35,656 nt of DNA, taken from positions 1 through 35,656 of the forward strand of contig JABDAI010000004.1 in NCBI GenBank assembly GCA_013289195.1. Direction: 5' to 3'. A model generated the notes under the pieces. The model saw only the letters and a program-made list of their open reading frames with translations, was not told the origin of the DNA and did no database searches. The stretch is from Verrucomicrobiota bacterium (lineage in GTDB: Bacteria; Verrucomicrobiota; Verrucomicrobiae; Opitutales; CG1-02-43-26). Each line of letters starts with the position of its first letter. Positions within the stretch are counted from its first letter, which is position 1. The translations under genes were made by a program, and so were the position numbers. Shown in pieces: positions 8,125 through 17,389 of this stretch.

Positions 8125-10917
8125 TTAGGATGGGTATTTTTCAAGTAATGCTACTTTGCATCGGGGTGAAACTTCTCCAAAATTTTCTACAAATACGAGT
8201 TCAGGGACCCAACGCCAACATCTGGGACAGCGGTATCCTTCAGCCATTTTTATCTCAACATCGAGCTTGGCTTCAATCGTTTCTTGGAGTTTAACTTGGG
8301 ATACTATAAACAATTGGGGTAAAAGAGATTCGTACTTTTTAAGCAACTGAAATACAGGATCTTGCATACTTCCAAAAAGGACTACTTGTGCATCCAAAGA
8401 TTGCCCAAGCATTTTATTTTGGCGCGCTTCTTCCAGTTTTTCATTTACTTTATCCCTTACTTTAAAAATTTTTTCAACATCTTCAAGAACAGAATCATTT
8501 TCCCATGAAAAATTTGCTTTTGGCCAATCTTCCAGATGTAATGACTCCGCATTAGGATGAAGAAATTTATAAGCTTCATCAGCAGTAAAGGTCAAAATAG
8601 GTGCTAAAAGACGCACTAAAACTTCAAAGATATAATAAATTGCAGTTTGGGAAGAACGTCTTTCGTGTGCACTCGGTGCTAAAGTATAGAGGCGATCCTT
8701 CAAAATATCGTGATAGGTTGCAGAAAGTATCGCGGAACAAAATCGGTTCAAGCTCTGATAGGCTTTATGAAATTGGAACGTTTCATAAGATTCCGTTACT
8801 GAAGTAATTAATTTCGCAGTGTGATGTAAGACCCATTTATCGATTAGAGTCATCGATTCAATAGGCACAGCATTTTTTTCCAAATCAAAATCGTAGAGAT
8901 TGCCCAACTGAAATCTTAAAGTATTGCGAATAGTTCTATAGGCATTAACCACTTGCTGCAAAATATCATCAGAAATGGGTATATCGCCCCGAAAATCTTC
9001 GGAATTAATCCATAATCTAATAATATCGGCACCATATTTATTCACATAACCTTCTGCTGTTTGAGGTTTACCCGATGTATCACTTTTAGAAATTTTTGTT
9101 TTATCTTCTTTAACTACAAAACCATGGGTAATCACTTCCCGATACGGAGCCCCTCCACTTGCTACAACTCCCGTCCAAAGCGATGACTGGAACCATCCAC
9201 GATGCTGGTCACTTCCCTCGAAGTAAAGATCTGCTGGCCAATCCAATTCGGGATTTGTCCTTAAAACTGCTTGATTACTCGAGCCAGAATCAATCCAAAC
9301 ATCTAGTGTATCCCCACCTTTTATAAGATCTTCTCCTTCAAATTCTTTTGGTAAACTTATCCCTTCTAAAATTTCTTTAGCGGATTGTGAAAACCAAAAA
9401 TCTGATCCTTTTTCTTCAATTTTATTGGCAATCGCTCTAATGACTTCTTCATCTAAAAGGGGTTTTCCCTCTTTATTATAAAATACTGGAATTGGCACTC
9501 CCCATACACGTTGGCGGCTGATGCACCAATCGGGGCGATATTCAACAGCTCCAGTCATTCGTAACTGTCCCCATTCTGGAAGCCATTTTACCGTCTTTAT
9601 AGCTTCTAATGCTTTTTTCCGCGTATTATTTAGATCTAGGCCGATGAACCATTGATCCATTGCGCGGGTAATTACAGGGGTTTTAGACCGCCAACAAAAT
9701 GGATACTGATGTTTATATTTTTCCTGAAAAACTAAAGTATTGGTTTCCTTTAAAATTTTTAGAACTTCTTCATTCGCAGGGCATCTTCCTTCGCTTTCAA
9801 AAACTGTAACCCCTACCAAGCGCGAGGGTATTTTTCCATCATTTATATAAAATCCCTTATCATCGATTGGAGAATAAATATCTAACTTATAGTTTAGTCC
9901 AATGAAATAATCATCGATACCATGTCCGGGCGCAATATGAACGCAGCCCGTTCCGGTTTCAGTCGTTACGAAATCGGCAAGTATCACTGGGCTCTCTCTA
10001 TCGATAAAAGGATGATGCGCTTTTAGCCCTTCTAGGGACTTTCCTTCATGCAGTTTGTGTCGCTTAGCGCCCTCTAGTTTACATGTTTTAATGAACTTAT
10101 CAGCTAATTCTTCCGCAACGAAGAAAGTTTGATCTTGGTAATAAATTTCGACATATTGAAGCTTTGGATTGACAGCAATTGCCATATTTGAAGGCAGCGT
10201 CCAAGGAGTAGTCGTCCAAACCACGATATTTAAAGGATAAGAAAACCCAAGCGCTTGCGCATCGGGAACAGGAAATTTCACATAAACTGAAGGACTTACG
10301 TGATCTTGATATTCAATTTCCGCTTCGGCTAAGGCAGTTGCACAGGGAACAGACCAATAGACAGGCTTTTTACCTCTATAAACGAGTCCTTGTTCAACAA
10401 AATCAGCAAACGTACGAAGAATTTGCGCTTCATACTCAGGGTCCATGGTCTTATATTCATTTTCCCAATCTGCTAATATACCCAAGCGCTTAAATTGGGC
10501 ACTTTGAATTTTAATATAGTCATTAGAAAACTTCGCACAAGCCTTTCGCAGAGCAAGATTATTGCGTTCTTTTTTTTTCTCTTGTAACTCTTTTATTACC
10601 TTATGCTCAATAGGCAAACCATGACAATCCCAACCAGGAATGTATGGGGTTCTAAATCCTTTCATCGATTTGTAACGTAAAATCGTATCTTTAAGAATCT
10701 TATTTAAAGCAGTACCAATGTGAACATCCCCATTAGTGAAAGGAGGGCCATCATGCATAATATATGCAGGACTGTTTTTGTGTTTATCGAGTATTTTTCT
10801 ATAGAGTCCACTTTCTTCTCTTTTTTTGAATTCAGAAGCTTCCCGTTCAACGAGATTCGCCCTCATTGGGAAATCGGTTTCAGGGAGATTAAGTGTGTCC
10901 TTTAATGCTATAGCCAT
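8125..10917 (-). CDS. ileS: Isoleucyl-tRNA synthetase
   Basis: A 930-residue class I synthetase that charges tRNA-Ile. The HIGH-type box is HIGT at 66-69, preceded by PPFTNGDV, and the KMSKS box is KISKS at 608-612. GWDCHGLPIE, WTTTPWTLPSN (editing domain entry) and DVWIDSGSS are all present, and the length is normal for the bacterial type. The C-terminal zinc motif is partly changed: CPRCW is intact but the second half reads SPRC instead of CxRC, so one cysteine is replaced by serine. It is the first gene of a minus-strand run that continues through TraR/DksA-like, lspA and the AstA unit. A promoter candidate lies 24-51 bases upstream of the ATG. No T-box leader fits in that space. Confidence 0.97.
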   Translation of the reverse strand: MAIALKDTLNLPETDFPMRANLVEREASEFKKREESGLYRKILDKHKNSPAYIMHDGPPFTNGDVHIGTALNKILKDTILRYKSMKGFRTPYIPGWDCHGLPIEHKVIKELQEKKKERNNLALRKACAKFSNDYIKIQSAQFKRLGILADWENEYKTMDPEYEAQILRTFADFVEQGLVYRGKKPVYWSVPCATALAEAEIEYQDHVSPSVYVKFPVPDAQALGFSYPLNIVVWTTTPWTLPSNMAIAVNPKLQYVEIYYQDQTFFVAEELADKFIKTCKLEGAKRHKLHEGKSLEGLKAHHPFIDRESPVILADFVTTETGTGCVHIAPGHGIDDYFIGLNYKLDIYSPIDDKGFYINDGKIPSRLVGVTVFESEGRCPANEEVLKILKETNTLVFQEKYKHQYPFCWRSKTPVITRAMDQWFIGLDLNNTRKKALEAIKTVKWLPEWGQLRMTGAVEYRPDWCISRQRVWGVPIPVFYNKEGKPLLDEEVIRAIANKIEEKGSDFWFSQSAKEILEGISLPKEFEGEDLIKGGDTLDVWIDSGSSNQAVLRTNPELDWPADLYFEGSDQHRGWFQSSLWTGVVASGGAPYREVITHGFVVKEDKTKISKSDTSGKPQTAEGYVNKYGADIIRLWINSEDFRGDIPISDDILQQVVNAYRTIRNTLRFQLGNLYDFDLEKNAVPIESMTLIDKWVLHHTAKLITSVTESYETFQFHKAYQSLNRFCSAILSATYHDILKDRLYTLAPSAHERRSSQTAIYYIFEVLVRLLAPILTFTADEAYKFLHPNAESLHLEDWPKANFSWENDSVLEDVEKIFKVRDKVNEKLEEARQNKMLGQSLDAQVVLFGSMQDPVFQLLKKYESLLPQLFIVSQVKLQETIEAKLDVEIKMAEGYRCPRCWRWVPELVFVENFGEVSPRCKVALLEKYPS

Positions 10918-10940
10918 AGAATACTGTACTAAAGCAATTT

Positions 10941-10968
10941 ATTATCTTTCTTGCAATGAGAAAGTCAA
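10941..10968 (-). promoter_or_regulatory. Sigma-70-type promoter candidate for ileS
   Basis: On the minus strand TTGACT (plus 10963-10968) and GATAAT (plus 10941-10946) are separated by 16 bases, each one mismatch from consensus. The implied start would leave a leader of only about 15-20 bases before the ileS ATG, consistent with the lack of a Shine-Dalgarno. Confidence 0.55.
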
Positions 10969-11067
10969 GGCATAAACATTATATTTTAAAGCAAATTATT
11001 CCAAACAGATCCTAGTTTTTGTGGAGCAAAAAAAGTTCAAATAAAACTCTTGTAGATAAGAACAAAT

Positions 11068-12141
11068 TTATTTGAACCAATCGCTTACTATTTTTGTTAA
11101 TTTTTCCCAACTAGAGCGGATCCAATTAGTGAAAAATCCAGCTGATTCAGTCGCTACTGGATTTAATGTTAGGTTTGGACATTCAAACCAGGGAATATCG
11201 AGATCGACGGATGATCCTTTCGAACTTGTGATATCGAGAGTTTTAAGTTCAGGCAGTACACCTATTTCTATTTGAGTTTCAATATTAGGAAGATCAATAG
11301 TTCCAATACGAATTGATTCAAGTTTGTATAATTCTCCGAATGACATATAGCATTTTTTCGGAGCTTGGACTTTATCAGCATCAGCTTTAATAGAATCACA
11401 TTTAAAAGATTTAAGGTTTCTAAAATCGTTCATCCAACCCAACCTAAATGGACCCTCTTGTACTAGAAGAGTGTCTATCTCGAGATGTTCCAGATTCGGA
11501 AAACCTGGTGGGTATATTGAAGTAGGATAGGTACCAATTGATAAAGTCTTAAGATTTGTTAGTTGCTTTAAGAACGTTCCGATTTTTTCATTATATGTTG
11601 CACAATGGATCTTTACTATTTGATCGAGTCTCACCTTTGCTTCTACCCTTAATGTTTGACCGGTAAGGGCATTGAGGGTAACAAAATCTTCATCAGTATC
11701 AATGCGAATGTTTAAGAGGATGTTTGTTGGAAAGTTTTTGTATTTAATGATGAGTTTAGAAAGAATTGTGGAAGAGCAACTTAACTCTGTTATCTCAAAC
11801 AAAAGCTCTGGATTTGAATCTATTAGCTTGGTGAAATCTTCAAGATTTTCTTTGGTTATTGGGGCCCCTTTTAACAAAAACATTGGTTTGGCAGGTATTT
11901 GATTTGCTGCTGTCGGTATATCTGTAGCTTGTTTAACCTCTTTGTGCACTTCTGATACAGGTGCTTCAGCTTTAGGAGTTAAAAGCTTTTTCTCCGGGAC
12001 ATCAATCTTAATTGACTTGGCATCTTTCGCACGTGGTGGGATCTGGATCTGTGGAACAGACTGTCCTTCCTCGCTCGAAACTGTCGCAGAAGCTTTACCA
12101 CTTACTCTCTTTCGCTCACTGGGTGGGGGTATATAGAACAT
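11068..12141 (-). CDS. LRR-like repeat protein of unknown function, shortest family member
   Basis: A 357-residue protein. Residues 1-95 are Pro/Lys/Ser-rich and probably disordered (it opens MFYIPPPSERKR). A helical segment follows (about 95-190), then a short solenoid (about 190-330) with units such as LTNLKTLSIGTYP, FPNLEHLEIDTL, LYKLESIRIGTIDLP and LPELKTLDITSS. The same LxxLxIG core occurs in the larger proteins at 21074 and 32139, so I place them in one family. It ends with an aromatic, basic helix (WIRSSWEKLTKIVSDWF). There is no signal peptide or membrane segment. Codon use is more A/T-rich than in the neighbouring ileS. Protein binding is the usual role of such solenoids; a host target is speculation. 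Confidence 0.7.
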   Translation of the reverse strand: MFYIPPPSERKRVSGKASATVSSEEGQSVPQIQIPPRAKDAKSIKIDVPEKKLLTPKAEAPVSEVHKEVKQATDIPTAANQIPAKPMFLLKGAPITKENLEDFTKLIDSNPELLFEITELSCSSTILSKLIIKYKNFPTNILLNIRIDTDEDFVTLNALTGQTLRVEAKVRLDQIVKIHCATYNEKIGTFLKQLTNLKTLSIGTYPTSIYPPGFPNLEHLEIDTLLVQEGPFRLGWMNDFRNLKSFKCDSIKADADKVQAPKKCYMSFGELYKLESIRIGTIDLPNIETQIEIGVLPELKTLDITSSKGSSVDLDIPWFECPNLTLNPVATESAGFFTNWIRSSWEKLTKIVSDWFK

Positions 12142-12281
12142 ACATATATATTAAACTACTTTGAAAAACTTTGCAAATTTTGAACTTTTTTTGTTCATTT
12201 AATATATTAGACTATTTGGCATAAAAATACTTGAATCTCTGAAATTTCATGTCCCCAAAATTCAAGTCTTTTTAATCTTTC

Positions 12282-12300
12282 CAGCCTTTTTAAAAGGCTT
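12282..12300 (-). terminator. Weak hairpin between two minus-strand genes
   Basis: AGCCTT and AAGGCT flank a T/A loop, giving a 6-bp stem just downstream of the stop of the membrane protein at 12322. No clear T-tract follows on the minus strand, so a terminator role is tentative. Confidence 0.25.
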
Positions 12301-12321
12301 CAAATCTTTAATTTTAATATC

Positions 12322-13092
12322 TCAAAATATTTTTTCGCATTTTTTGACCTGGGGTTCCAGCAAATGTCTCATAAGAGTAGAATAATAATAAATATCTTCG
12401 TCTGTATAACCAGACTTTTCCAGTTGAGCGCCTGTAAGATTCATAATAAATCCTCGCATAGCACCGGCCAATATTATTCCAGGTAGTAATGGAATAAGTT
12501 TATTAAATTCATCCTTAGAAACAAATAATATGCATGCAACAATACTTCTAATAATATTAGTTATCACATCCATTAATAGTTTTGAATAAATACGAGGAAA
12601 ACTAATAGTAAATACATAACTTAAAAAAGGTACTATGATAGCTAATTTAACTCCATAACTTAATCCATTCTTGTTAAATCCATTCAATATAAGAGATGAA
12701 ATAATCATCTTTATTGCTAACGACAAATATCTATTGTCAATTAATGGATCAATAATATGGTTCAATAGAAAAATTGACAAGAAATAAGTTTTCGAGAATT
12801 CATTAATTTTTTCTGCAGATTGATCATAGTTCGAATTTAATTCGCCATTAAAATTTGATATCAACTCTCTTAATCTTAAATAACTATTTGACAATGCATC
12901 CGTCACATCATATTTAAATAAACAACTATTAAAGAAATCTGTAAATGAATAAGGGCCCATTCTAGGAACAAATCCATCTTTCATGTGTAATGTGTGTAAT
13001 AATTTTCCCTCAGGAAAAACTTTTGAACAAATAATAGAATTAGTATAATATATACCTCTAGCTCCTAATCCATTGAAAGTAGTATTTTTCAT
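12322..13092 (-). CDS. Four-helix membrane protein of unknown function
   Basis: A 256-residue protein I do not recognise. The first 110 residues are soluble-looking. Four hydrophobic helices follow at about 122-139, 147-164, 172-191 and 199-217, then a short charged tail (EKSGYTDEDIYYYSTLM). The ATG at 13092 is preceded by A-rich sequence with no Shine-Dalgarno. It lies 49 bases downstream of the gene at 13142 on the same strand, so the two may be co-transcribed. Very low GC and no recognisable family suggest accessory or fast-evolving origin. A membrane-protein remnant lies 0.8 kb further upstream, but I could not align the two by eye. Confidence 0.6.
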   Translation of the reverse strand: MKNTTFNGLGARGIYYTNSIICSKVFPEGKLLHTLHMKDGFVPRMGPYSFTDFFNSCLFKYDVTDALSNSYLRLRELISNFNGELNSNYDQSAEKINEFSKTYFLSIFLLNHIIDPLIDNRYLSLAIKMIISSLILNGFNKNGLSYGVKLAIIVPFLSYVFTISFPRIYSKLLMDVITNIIRSIVACILFVSKDEFNKLIPLLPGIILAGAMRGFIMNLTGAQLEKSGYTDEDIYYYSTLMRHLLEPQVKKCEKIF

Positions 13093-13141
13093 TTTGTTTA
13101 TTTTTTAGAGTAATCTTATTTATGCTAAAAGCAATACAATT

Positions 13142-13813
13142 TTAATTTCCCTCGCTCAAGTTTACATGACATATCTCTCCTAGGATTTTTCTTTGTATAG
13201 GATTATTTTTTGAATTTTCAGATTCTGCATCGTTAAAATCTGAGAAATTATAAGCATTTTTTGCAACTTCTACAATAGTTTTACACACATCAAGTTTGTT
13301 ATTTACTATAAAATTAAGAATTACAGTCAGCATTTCATTACTTGTAAATAAGATTATTATATTTTCTTTCAATATCTCAATAGACTTTTCATTTAAACGA
13401 TTGTACTGTCGCTTCATAAATGTTTCTAAAAAATTTAAAACACTCAAAATTTTATCTTTAAATTGCAAGCGGTCAGCTAATTGCAAAAGCTCCTGACGGT
13501 TTTGAATAGTGGGAGATTCATACAAATCGTCGTCTTCTAAGAGGTCACCCTCTTGGTAGAGAGGTGGAACGATTTTTGGTTGTAAAGAAAACCAAATTTT
13601 TGTCGCACAACGCAACATCTCGCATTCTGCTGCTAACAATCTTTCTTTAAGAGACTTTTTTGTACCGTTTTCATCTATGCAGTTATCACAGACGCGACGC
13701 AATGCGTTACATGTTGTTGCAATTGCTACGACTGATATATAATCTTTCACATCATAAAAGTGAGATATTAAATATTTATCAGTATCAAGACTTAATGTTA
13801 TTGTATTATTCAT
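13142..13813 (-). CDS. Unknown protein with F-box-like N-terminus
   Basis: A 223-residue, mostly helical protein without signal peptide or membrane segment. Residues about 14-42 (YLISHFYDVKDYISVVAI, then TTCNALRRVC) follow the spacing of an F-box: a hydrophobic helix, a D at the turn, then a second helix with Cys-x-x-Leu/Arg. F-boxes recruit eukaryotic SCF ubiquitin ligases and are known in effectors of Legionella and chlamydia-like bacteria. The match here is by eye and weak. The rest is helical with several Cys, possibly a repeat or adaptor region. It is followed 49 bases later by the membrane protein gene. Confidence 0.5.
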   Translation of the reverse strand: MNNTITLSLDTDKYLISHFYDVKDYISVVAIATTCNALRRVCDNCIDENGTKKSLKERLLAAECEMLRCATKIWFSLQPKIVPPLYQEGDLLEDDDLYESPTIQNRQELLQLADRLQFKDKILSVLNFLETFMKRQYNRLNEKSIEILKENIIILFTSNEMLTVILNFIVNNKLDVCKTIVEVAKNAYNFSDFNDAESENSKNNPIQRKILGEICHVNLSEGN

Positions 13814-13929
13814 TATTTTTTATTTCATTTAATTCAACATATGATTTAATATTTTAATAATATAATACAAAAAACCTATTGTGTAAACTAAAAAATTTAC
13901 CAATTAAAAATCCTGCAGATTAAGTAAAC

Positions 13930-14409
13930 TTAACAAGAGCCCGTAACTAATAAATTAGAGATTAGAACTAATGATTTTAATATACAACCTATTAGAATTC
14001 CTAATTCAACGCCGCCTGGATTTATTGTGTGTACAGCCCACACTGACATATCTATGAGGAATAGCGGCCCCGCTAATGCCCAATAGCCGGGCTCAGGTAA
14101 TCTCCTTTATTCATACACTCCTGCTAGAAGTGCTGCTGTTGCCAATAATATCGTTTTAATATATGTTGCAAAAGGGGTACCAGCAGCAATATTTCCTTTG
14201 AACAACAACGGCCTAAAAATATACCATAAAATGCTAGCTCAGTCCAAGTACCCATTATTGAAGCTAATGTGTATAATAATATTGCCTCTTTCTGAAGAGC
14301 AAATACTTGGTTTATTTTATTAACTAATAATGTTAAACATCCTACAATTACTGACGTTCCGTATATCGCTAGATCACGTTCAGAATAGTGTTGTACCGTG
14401 GAATGTCAA
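13930..14409 (-). pseudogene. Frameshifted remnant of a multi-helix membrane protein
   Basis: The roughly 650-base gap between 13814 and 14461 holds a broken gene. On the minus strand a coding-like frame reads HYSERDLAIYGTSVIVGCLT, then LLYTLASIMGTWTELAFYGI. After a frameshift near 14220 it continues NIAAGTPFATYIKTILLATA, meets a TAA after LLAGVYE, and resumes with PGYWALAGPLFLIDMSVWAV and LGILIGCILKSLVLI, stopping at 13930. The hydrophobic periodicity fits four or five membrane helices. No start codon fits the 5' end, where an in-frame TGA precedes the first segment. Family unknown. Confidence 0.6.
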
Positions 14410-14461
14410 TACTACATTTATATGCGAGATCGTTGTTTCTCTAAATTAAACCACTTGAAAA

Positions 14462-15424
14462 TCATACAGTTTGCACAAGTACATTTGACTTAAGTCCTCC
14501 TAAGTAATCGGAAAAGACGTCTGTTTCTGCAGTATTTCGTAGAGCCTGTTGGACCATCCCCATTTTAGCGTCTAAGTTATCGACCATAGAGACAAATACA
14601 GCTTCGGGAGTTGCAGCCATTATGGCAGCGCCCCACTCGAGTTCCCCTTGATGGCTCAAAATGATATGTTCCAAGCGCTCAAGTAATTCTGGAGCGAGTT
14701 TCGATTGCATTGCCGCCTTACGGGTTATTCGATAACCCAAAACGACATGGCCTTGCAGAATCCCAGTTTTTGTGCGTTTTATAGTCATGCCATTTTCGTA
14801 TTCGATTGTCTTTCCTACATCATGGAGTATCATGCCGGCTATTGCCAAATCTCTATTCACCTGCGGATATAATGGCAATAAGACATATCCTGCACGAGTC
14901 ACATGTACTGTGTGTTCTAAAAGTCCACTTCTGTAGGCGTGGTGCATAGAAACTGCAGCAGGGCTTATTTTAAAAACTTCTCCAATATCTTCCATCACTT
15001 GCAGGACGGTTGTCCTGAGTTCTTTATGGCCAATTGCATTAATATAGCCTTGGAGCTCATCCCAAAGTTCTTCGATGGTTTCGGGAGAAGATTCTACAAG
15101 ATTTTCCAAGATATTTTCATTTGCGAGCTCTTCTTTCGAAAGCACTGCAGCTTGGATTAATTTAGGACTAAATCTTCCTTGATAATGATCGCTTAATCCC
15201 TGGATTCGGACGAGACTGCCTTCAGGTGTATTCTTAAAGAACATAAAGGAAGGGGTATCGCTAAAACAGGTCATCGCAAATGCGCCTGTTTTATCACCCA
15301 ATTCTACCATTAAAAACTCAGATCCATTTCGTGCAGTACGAGAATTGGACTTTTTATAGACTAAAAGACTTTCAAATTCTTGAGTCGCTCCTTCTGGAAT
15401 ACTTTTTAATTCTTTTACATTCAT
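14462..15424 (-). CDS. yhaM: OB-fold/HD-domain 3'-5' exoribonuclease, YhaM-like
   Basis: About 320 residues. The N-terminal part (1-95) looks like an OB-fold nucleic-acid-binding domain, with FLMVELGDKTGAFAMTCF and a SLVRIQGLSDHYQGRF strand. The C-terminal part is an HD metal-dependent phosphohydrolase: His161-His162 in MHHAYRSGLLEHT, His201-Asp202 in ILHDVGK, and a later ILSHQGELEWG. This order is that of YhaM/CBF1-type 3'-5' exoribonucleases, which trim single-stranded RNA or DNA. I chose ATG 15424 (MNVKELKSI) over a longer frame that would overlap the mgtE stop; the spacing is then 16 bases. It is the last gene of the fliO-to-yhaM run. Confidence 0.82.
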   Translation of the reverse strand: MNVKELKSIPEGATQEFESLLVYKKSNSRTARNGSEFLMVELGDKTGAFAMTCFSDTPSFMFFKNTPEGSLVRIQGLSDHYQGRFSPKLIQAAVLSKEELANENILENLVESSPETIEELWDELQGYINAIGHKELRTTVLQVMEDIGEVFKISPAAVSMHHAYRSGLLEHTVHVTRAGYVLLPLYPQVNRDLAIAGMILHDVGKTIEYENGMTIKRTKTGILQGHVVLGYRITRKAAMQSKLAPELLERLEHIILSHQGELEWGAAIMAATPEAVFVSMVDNLDAKMGMVQQALRNTAETDVFSDYLGGLKSNVLVQTV

Positions 15425-15440
15425 AATTAATTCAATCAGT

Positions 15441-16811
15441 TTAAAACAAAAGCCATGTTCCAAGTCCTAGGAAGATTAAAAAACCGCAAACATCTGTTAA
15501 GCCGGTTAAAAAAATCGAAGAACTTTGAGCAGGATCACATCCAATTCTCTTAAGCATTAAAGGAATAAATGCTCCTGCTACACCTCCTAAACCCATATTC
15601 AATATCATTGCCAGAAAAACGACACTGGCTATTTTGAGTTCATTCGTCCAAACCCATACTGCTAAAGAGGCCACTACCCCAATTAATATGCCATTGATAA
15701 TTCCCTTCGCAGCCTCTTTAATACAGATACGTAAGCTATCAAAGCTTTCGACATTTCCTATTGCTATACTTCGAATAGCAACAGCTAAGGTTTGCGCTCC
15801 GGTATTGCCGGCTAAACTTGCAATCGCAGGCATAAAGACGGCGAGCAAGGTCAAATGTTTTATTTCTTCTTGAAAAAGGGATATGACTGTGGCTCCCATA
15901 ACTGCAGTAAGCAAATTGACTAAAAGCCAGGGACTCCGCTTACGAATGCTAAAGGACAGTTTATCATGAATAGTTTCATCTGCCCCGGCTCCTACGAGTT
16001 TCTGAAAGTCTTCGGTGGCTTCATCCTGGATGATGTCCATAGCGTCATCGTGTTCTACAATTCCCAAAAGTCTTCCTTCATCATCGACAACAGGAAGATC
16101 GTACAAATTAAGCTCACCCATCTTAAGAGCAACTTTTTCCCTATCTTCTGAAGTCTTACATAAGCCCTTCAGGCTTGTATTCATGATATTAATAACCTTA
16201 TCCTTTGCATCAGCGAGAATCAAATCTCGCATTGAAAGTGTTCCTTTTAATTTTCCATCAGAATCAATTGCATAGATATACGATACTTCATGTACTTTGT
16301 TTTTGAGGCGACGAAGCTCTTGAATGGCCTGATCTACTGTCATATTTTCATTTACAGCAACAAAATTAGGCGTCATGACACCTCCTGCGGTGTCTGGAGC
16401 ATATTTCAGAAGTGCCTTAACTATTGTTGCTTGTTCCGGTCCCAATTTTTCTAGCAAACGAACTCGGTCGCGCTCACTAAGCTCACTTAGAAGATCGGCT
16501 GCATCATCAGGATCAAATTCTTTCAATATACGCAGCGCACGCCACTCTCTCATCGCAGCAACTACCTCTGCAGAAGTTTCTACATCCATTTCGGCAAGTA
16601 TCGCTGATGCATCGATATCAGGAACTTTTCTGAGGATAGCTCGGCAATCCTCAACGCTCAATCGATTGAGAAAAGAAGCTATTGTATGGGCGGGAGTAGC
16701 TCTGAGCTTACCAGCGTCGATATTTTCTATGCCTTTTGACAGGAGTTCAAGTAACTCGCCTGCAGAATATACTTCTGATTGATTACTATTAGACTGTACA
16801 GTTTTAGGCAT
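15441..16811 (-). CDS. mgtE: Magnesium transporter MgtE
   Basis: A 456-residue channel-like Mg2+ transporter of the inner membrane. The order is standard: a helical MgtE N domain (about 10-135, with DPDDAADLLSELSERDR), two CBS domains (about 140-265) that sense cytoplasmic Mg2+, and a five-helix membrane domain (about 285-456). The pore signature region is visible in FMPAIASLAGNTGAQTLAV and the Pro/Gly-rich MILNMGLGGVAGAFIPL. It lies 32 bases after the isochorismatase-like gene and 16 before the yhaM-like gene, within one probable operon. Confidence 0.95.
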   Translation of the reverse strand: MPKTVQSNSNQSEVYSAGELLELLSKGIENIDAGKLRATPAHTIASFLNRLSVEDCRAILRKVPDIDASAILAEMDVETSAEVVAAMREWRALRILKEFDPDDAADLLSELSERDRVRLLEKLGPEQATIVKALLKYAPDTAGGVMTPNFVAVNENMTVDQAIQELRRLKNKVHEVSYIYAIDSDGKLKGTLSMRDLILADAKDKVINIMNTSLKGLCKTSEDREKVALKMGELNLYDLPVVDDEGRLLGIVEHDDAMDIIQDEATEDFQKLVGAGADETIHDKLSFSIRKRSPWLLVNLLTAVMGATVISLFQEEIKHLTLLAVFMPAIASLAGNTGAQTLAVAIRSIAIGNVESFDSLRICIKEAAKGIINGILIGVVASLAVWVWTNELKIASVVFLAMILNMGLGGVAGAFIPLMLKRIGCDPAQSSSIFLTGLTDVCGFLIFLGLGTWLLF

Positions 16812-16843
16812 CTGCCATAAGCTTGCACAGATTTCAATAGAAG

Positions 16844-17386
16844 TCAGCTATATTTTTTAACAATATCGATAAATGCCTTACAATCAGGATGTTCAAATGT
16901 TTGCATTAAACTATAAAAAACAGTTTCCGATGGCAATCTGTGGCATTTTGAATTCTGTAGATAGGCTACAATAGCTCGGGAATCCTCTTCTCTTCGTCCT
17001 CCGACGCAATCACTTAGCATAGTCACATCAAAATCAAACCGCAATGCATCTGTAATTGTCTGATAGACACATATACTGGTTTCAAGCCCTGCTATTAAAA
17101 GATGTTCAATGCCTTCATCCCTAAGATAGTCTAAAAATCCTTCTGCACCAAAAGCTGAAAAAGCTTTTTTGGAAAAACACTTTCCCTGGTTTAAACCGGC
17201 ATCTAAAAGACTCTTATTCGTGCCTTTTAATTTTTCAGGGTTTTGTTCTGTATAGATAAGTTTTATTCCTAGTAGATTAGCACTTTCAATAGCAAATTGA
17301 CAGCGCTTCAATAATTCTTGTGACCTACCAATAGCTTTAAGAAAACTATCTTGTACATCCAAAACAACCAATGCTATACCTTCCAT
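16844..17386 (-). CDS. Isochorismatase-family cysteine hydrolase
   Basis: A 180-residue hydrolase of the isochorismatase-like superfamily (nicotinamidases, ureidohydrolases, isochorismatases). The catalytic triad is visible: Asp10 in LDVQDSF, a Lys at 73 or 74 in FSKKAFSAF, and Cys106 in GLETSICVYQT. The length matches the single-domain group of uncertain substrate often called YcaC- or hydrolase-like. It follows trhO by only 3 bases, so it is co-transcribed. The GAGGAAG inside the end of trhO is the only Shine-Dalgarno-like string I found before a start in this window; since it encodes trhO residues, it may be coincidence. Confidence 0.85.
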   Translation of the reverse strand: MEGIALVVLDVQDSFLKAIGRSQELLKRCQFAIESANLLGIKLIYTEQNPEKLKGTNKSLLDAGLNQGKCFSKKAFSAFGAEGFLDYLRDEGIEHLLIAGLETSICVYQTITDALRFDFDVTMLSDCVGGRREEDSRAIVAYLQNSKCHRLPSETVFYSLMQTFEHPDCKAFIDIVKKYS

Positions 17387-17389
17387 AAT

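Noticed and set aside
10918..11067. T-box riboswitch upstream of ileS
   Set aside because: The gap is short, the promoter candidate leaves under 20 bases of leader, and no specifier-loop or antiterminator structure is visible.
16375..16782. A 135-codon Ser/Arg-rich open frame on the plus strand
   Set aside because: It lies wholly opposite the conserved mgtE coding region, has a composition typical of an antisense frame and no family features.
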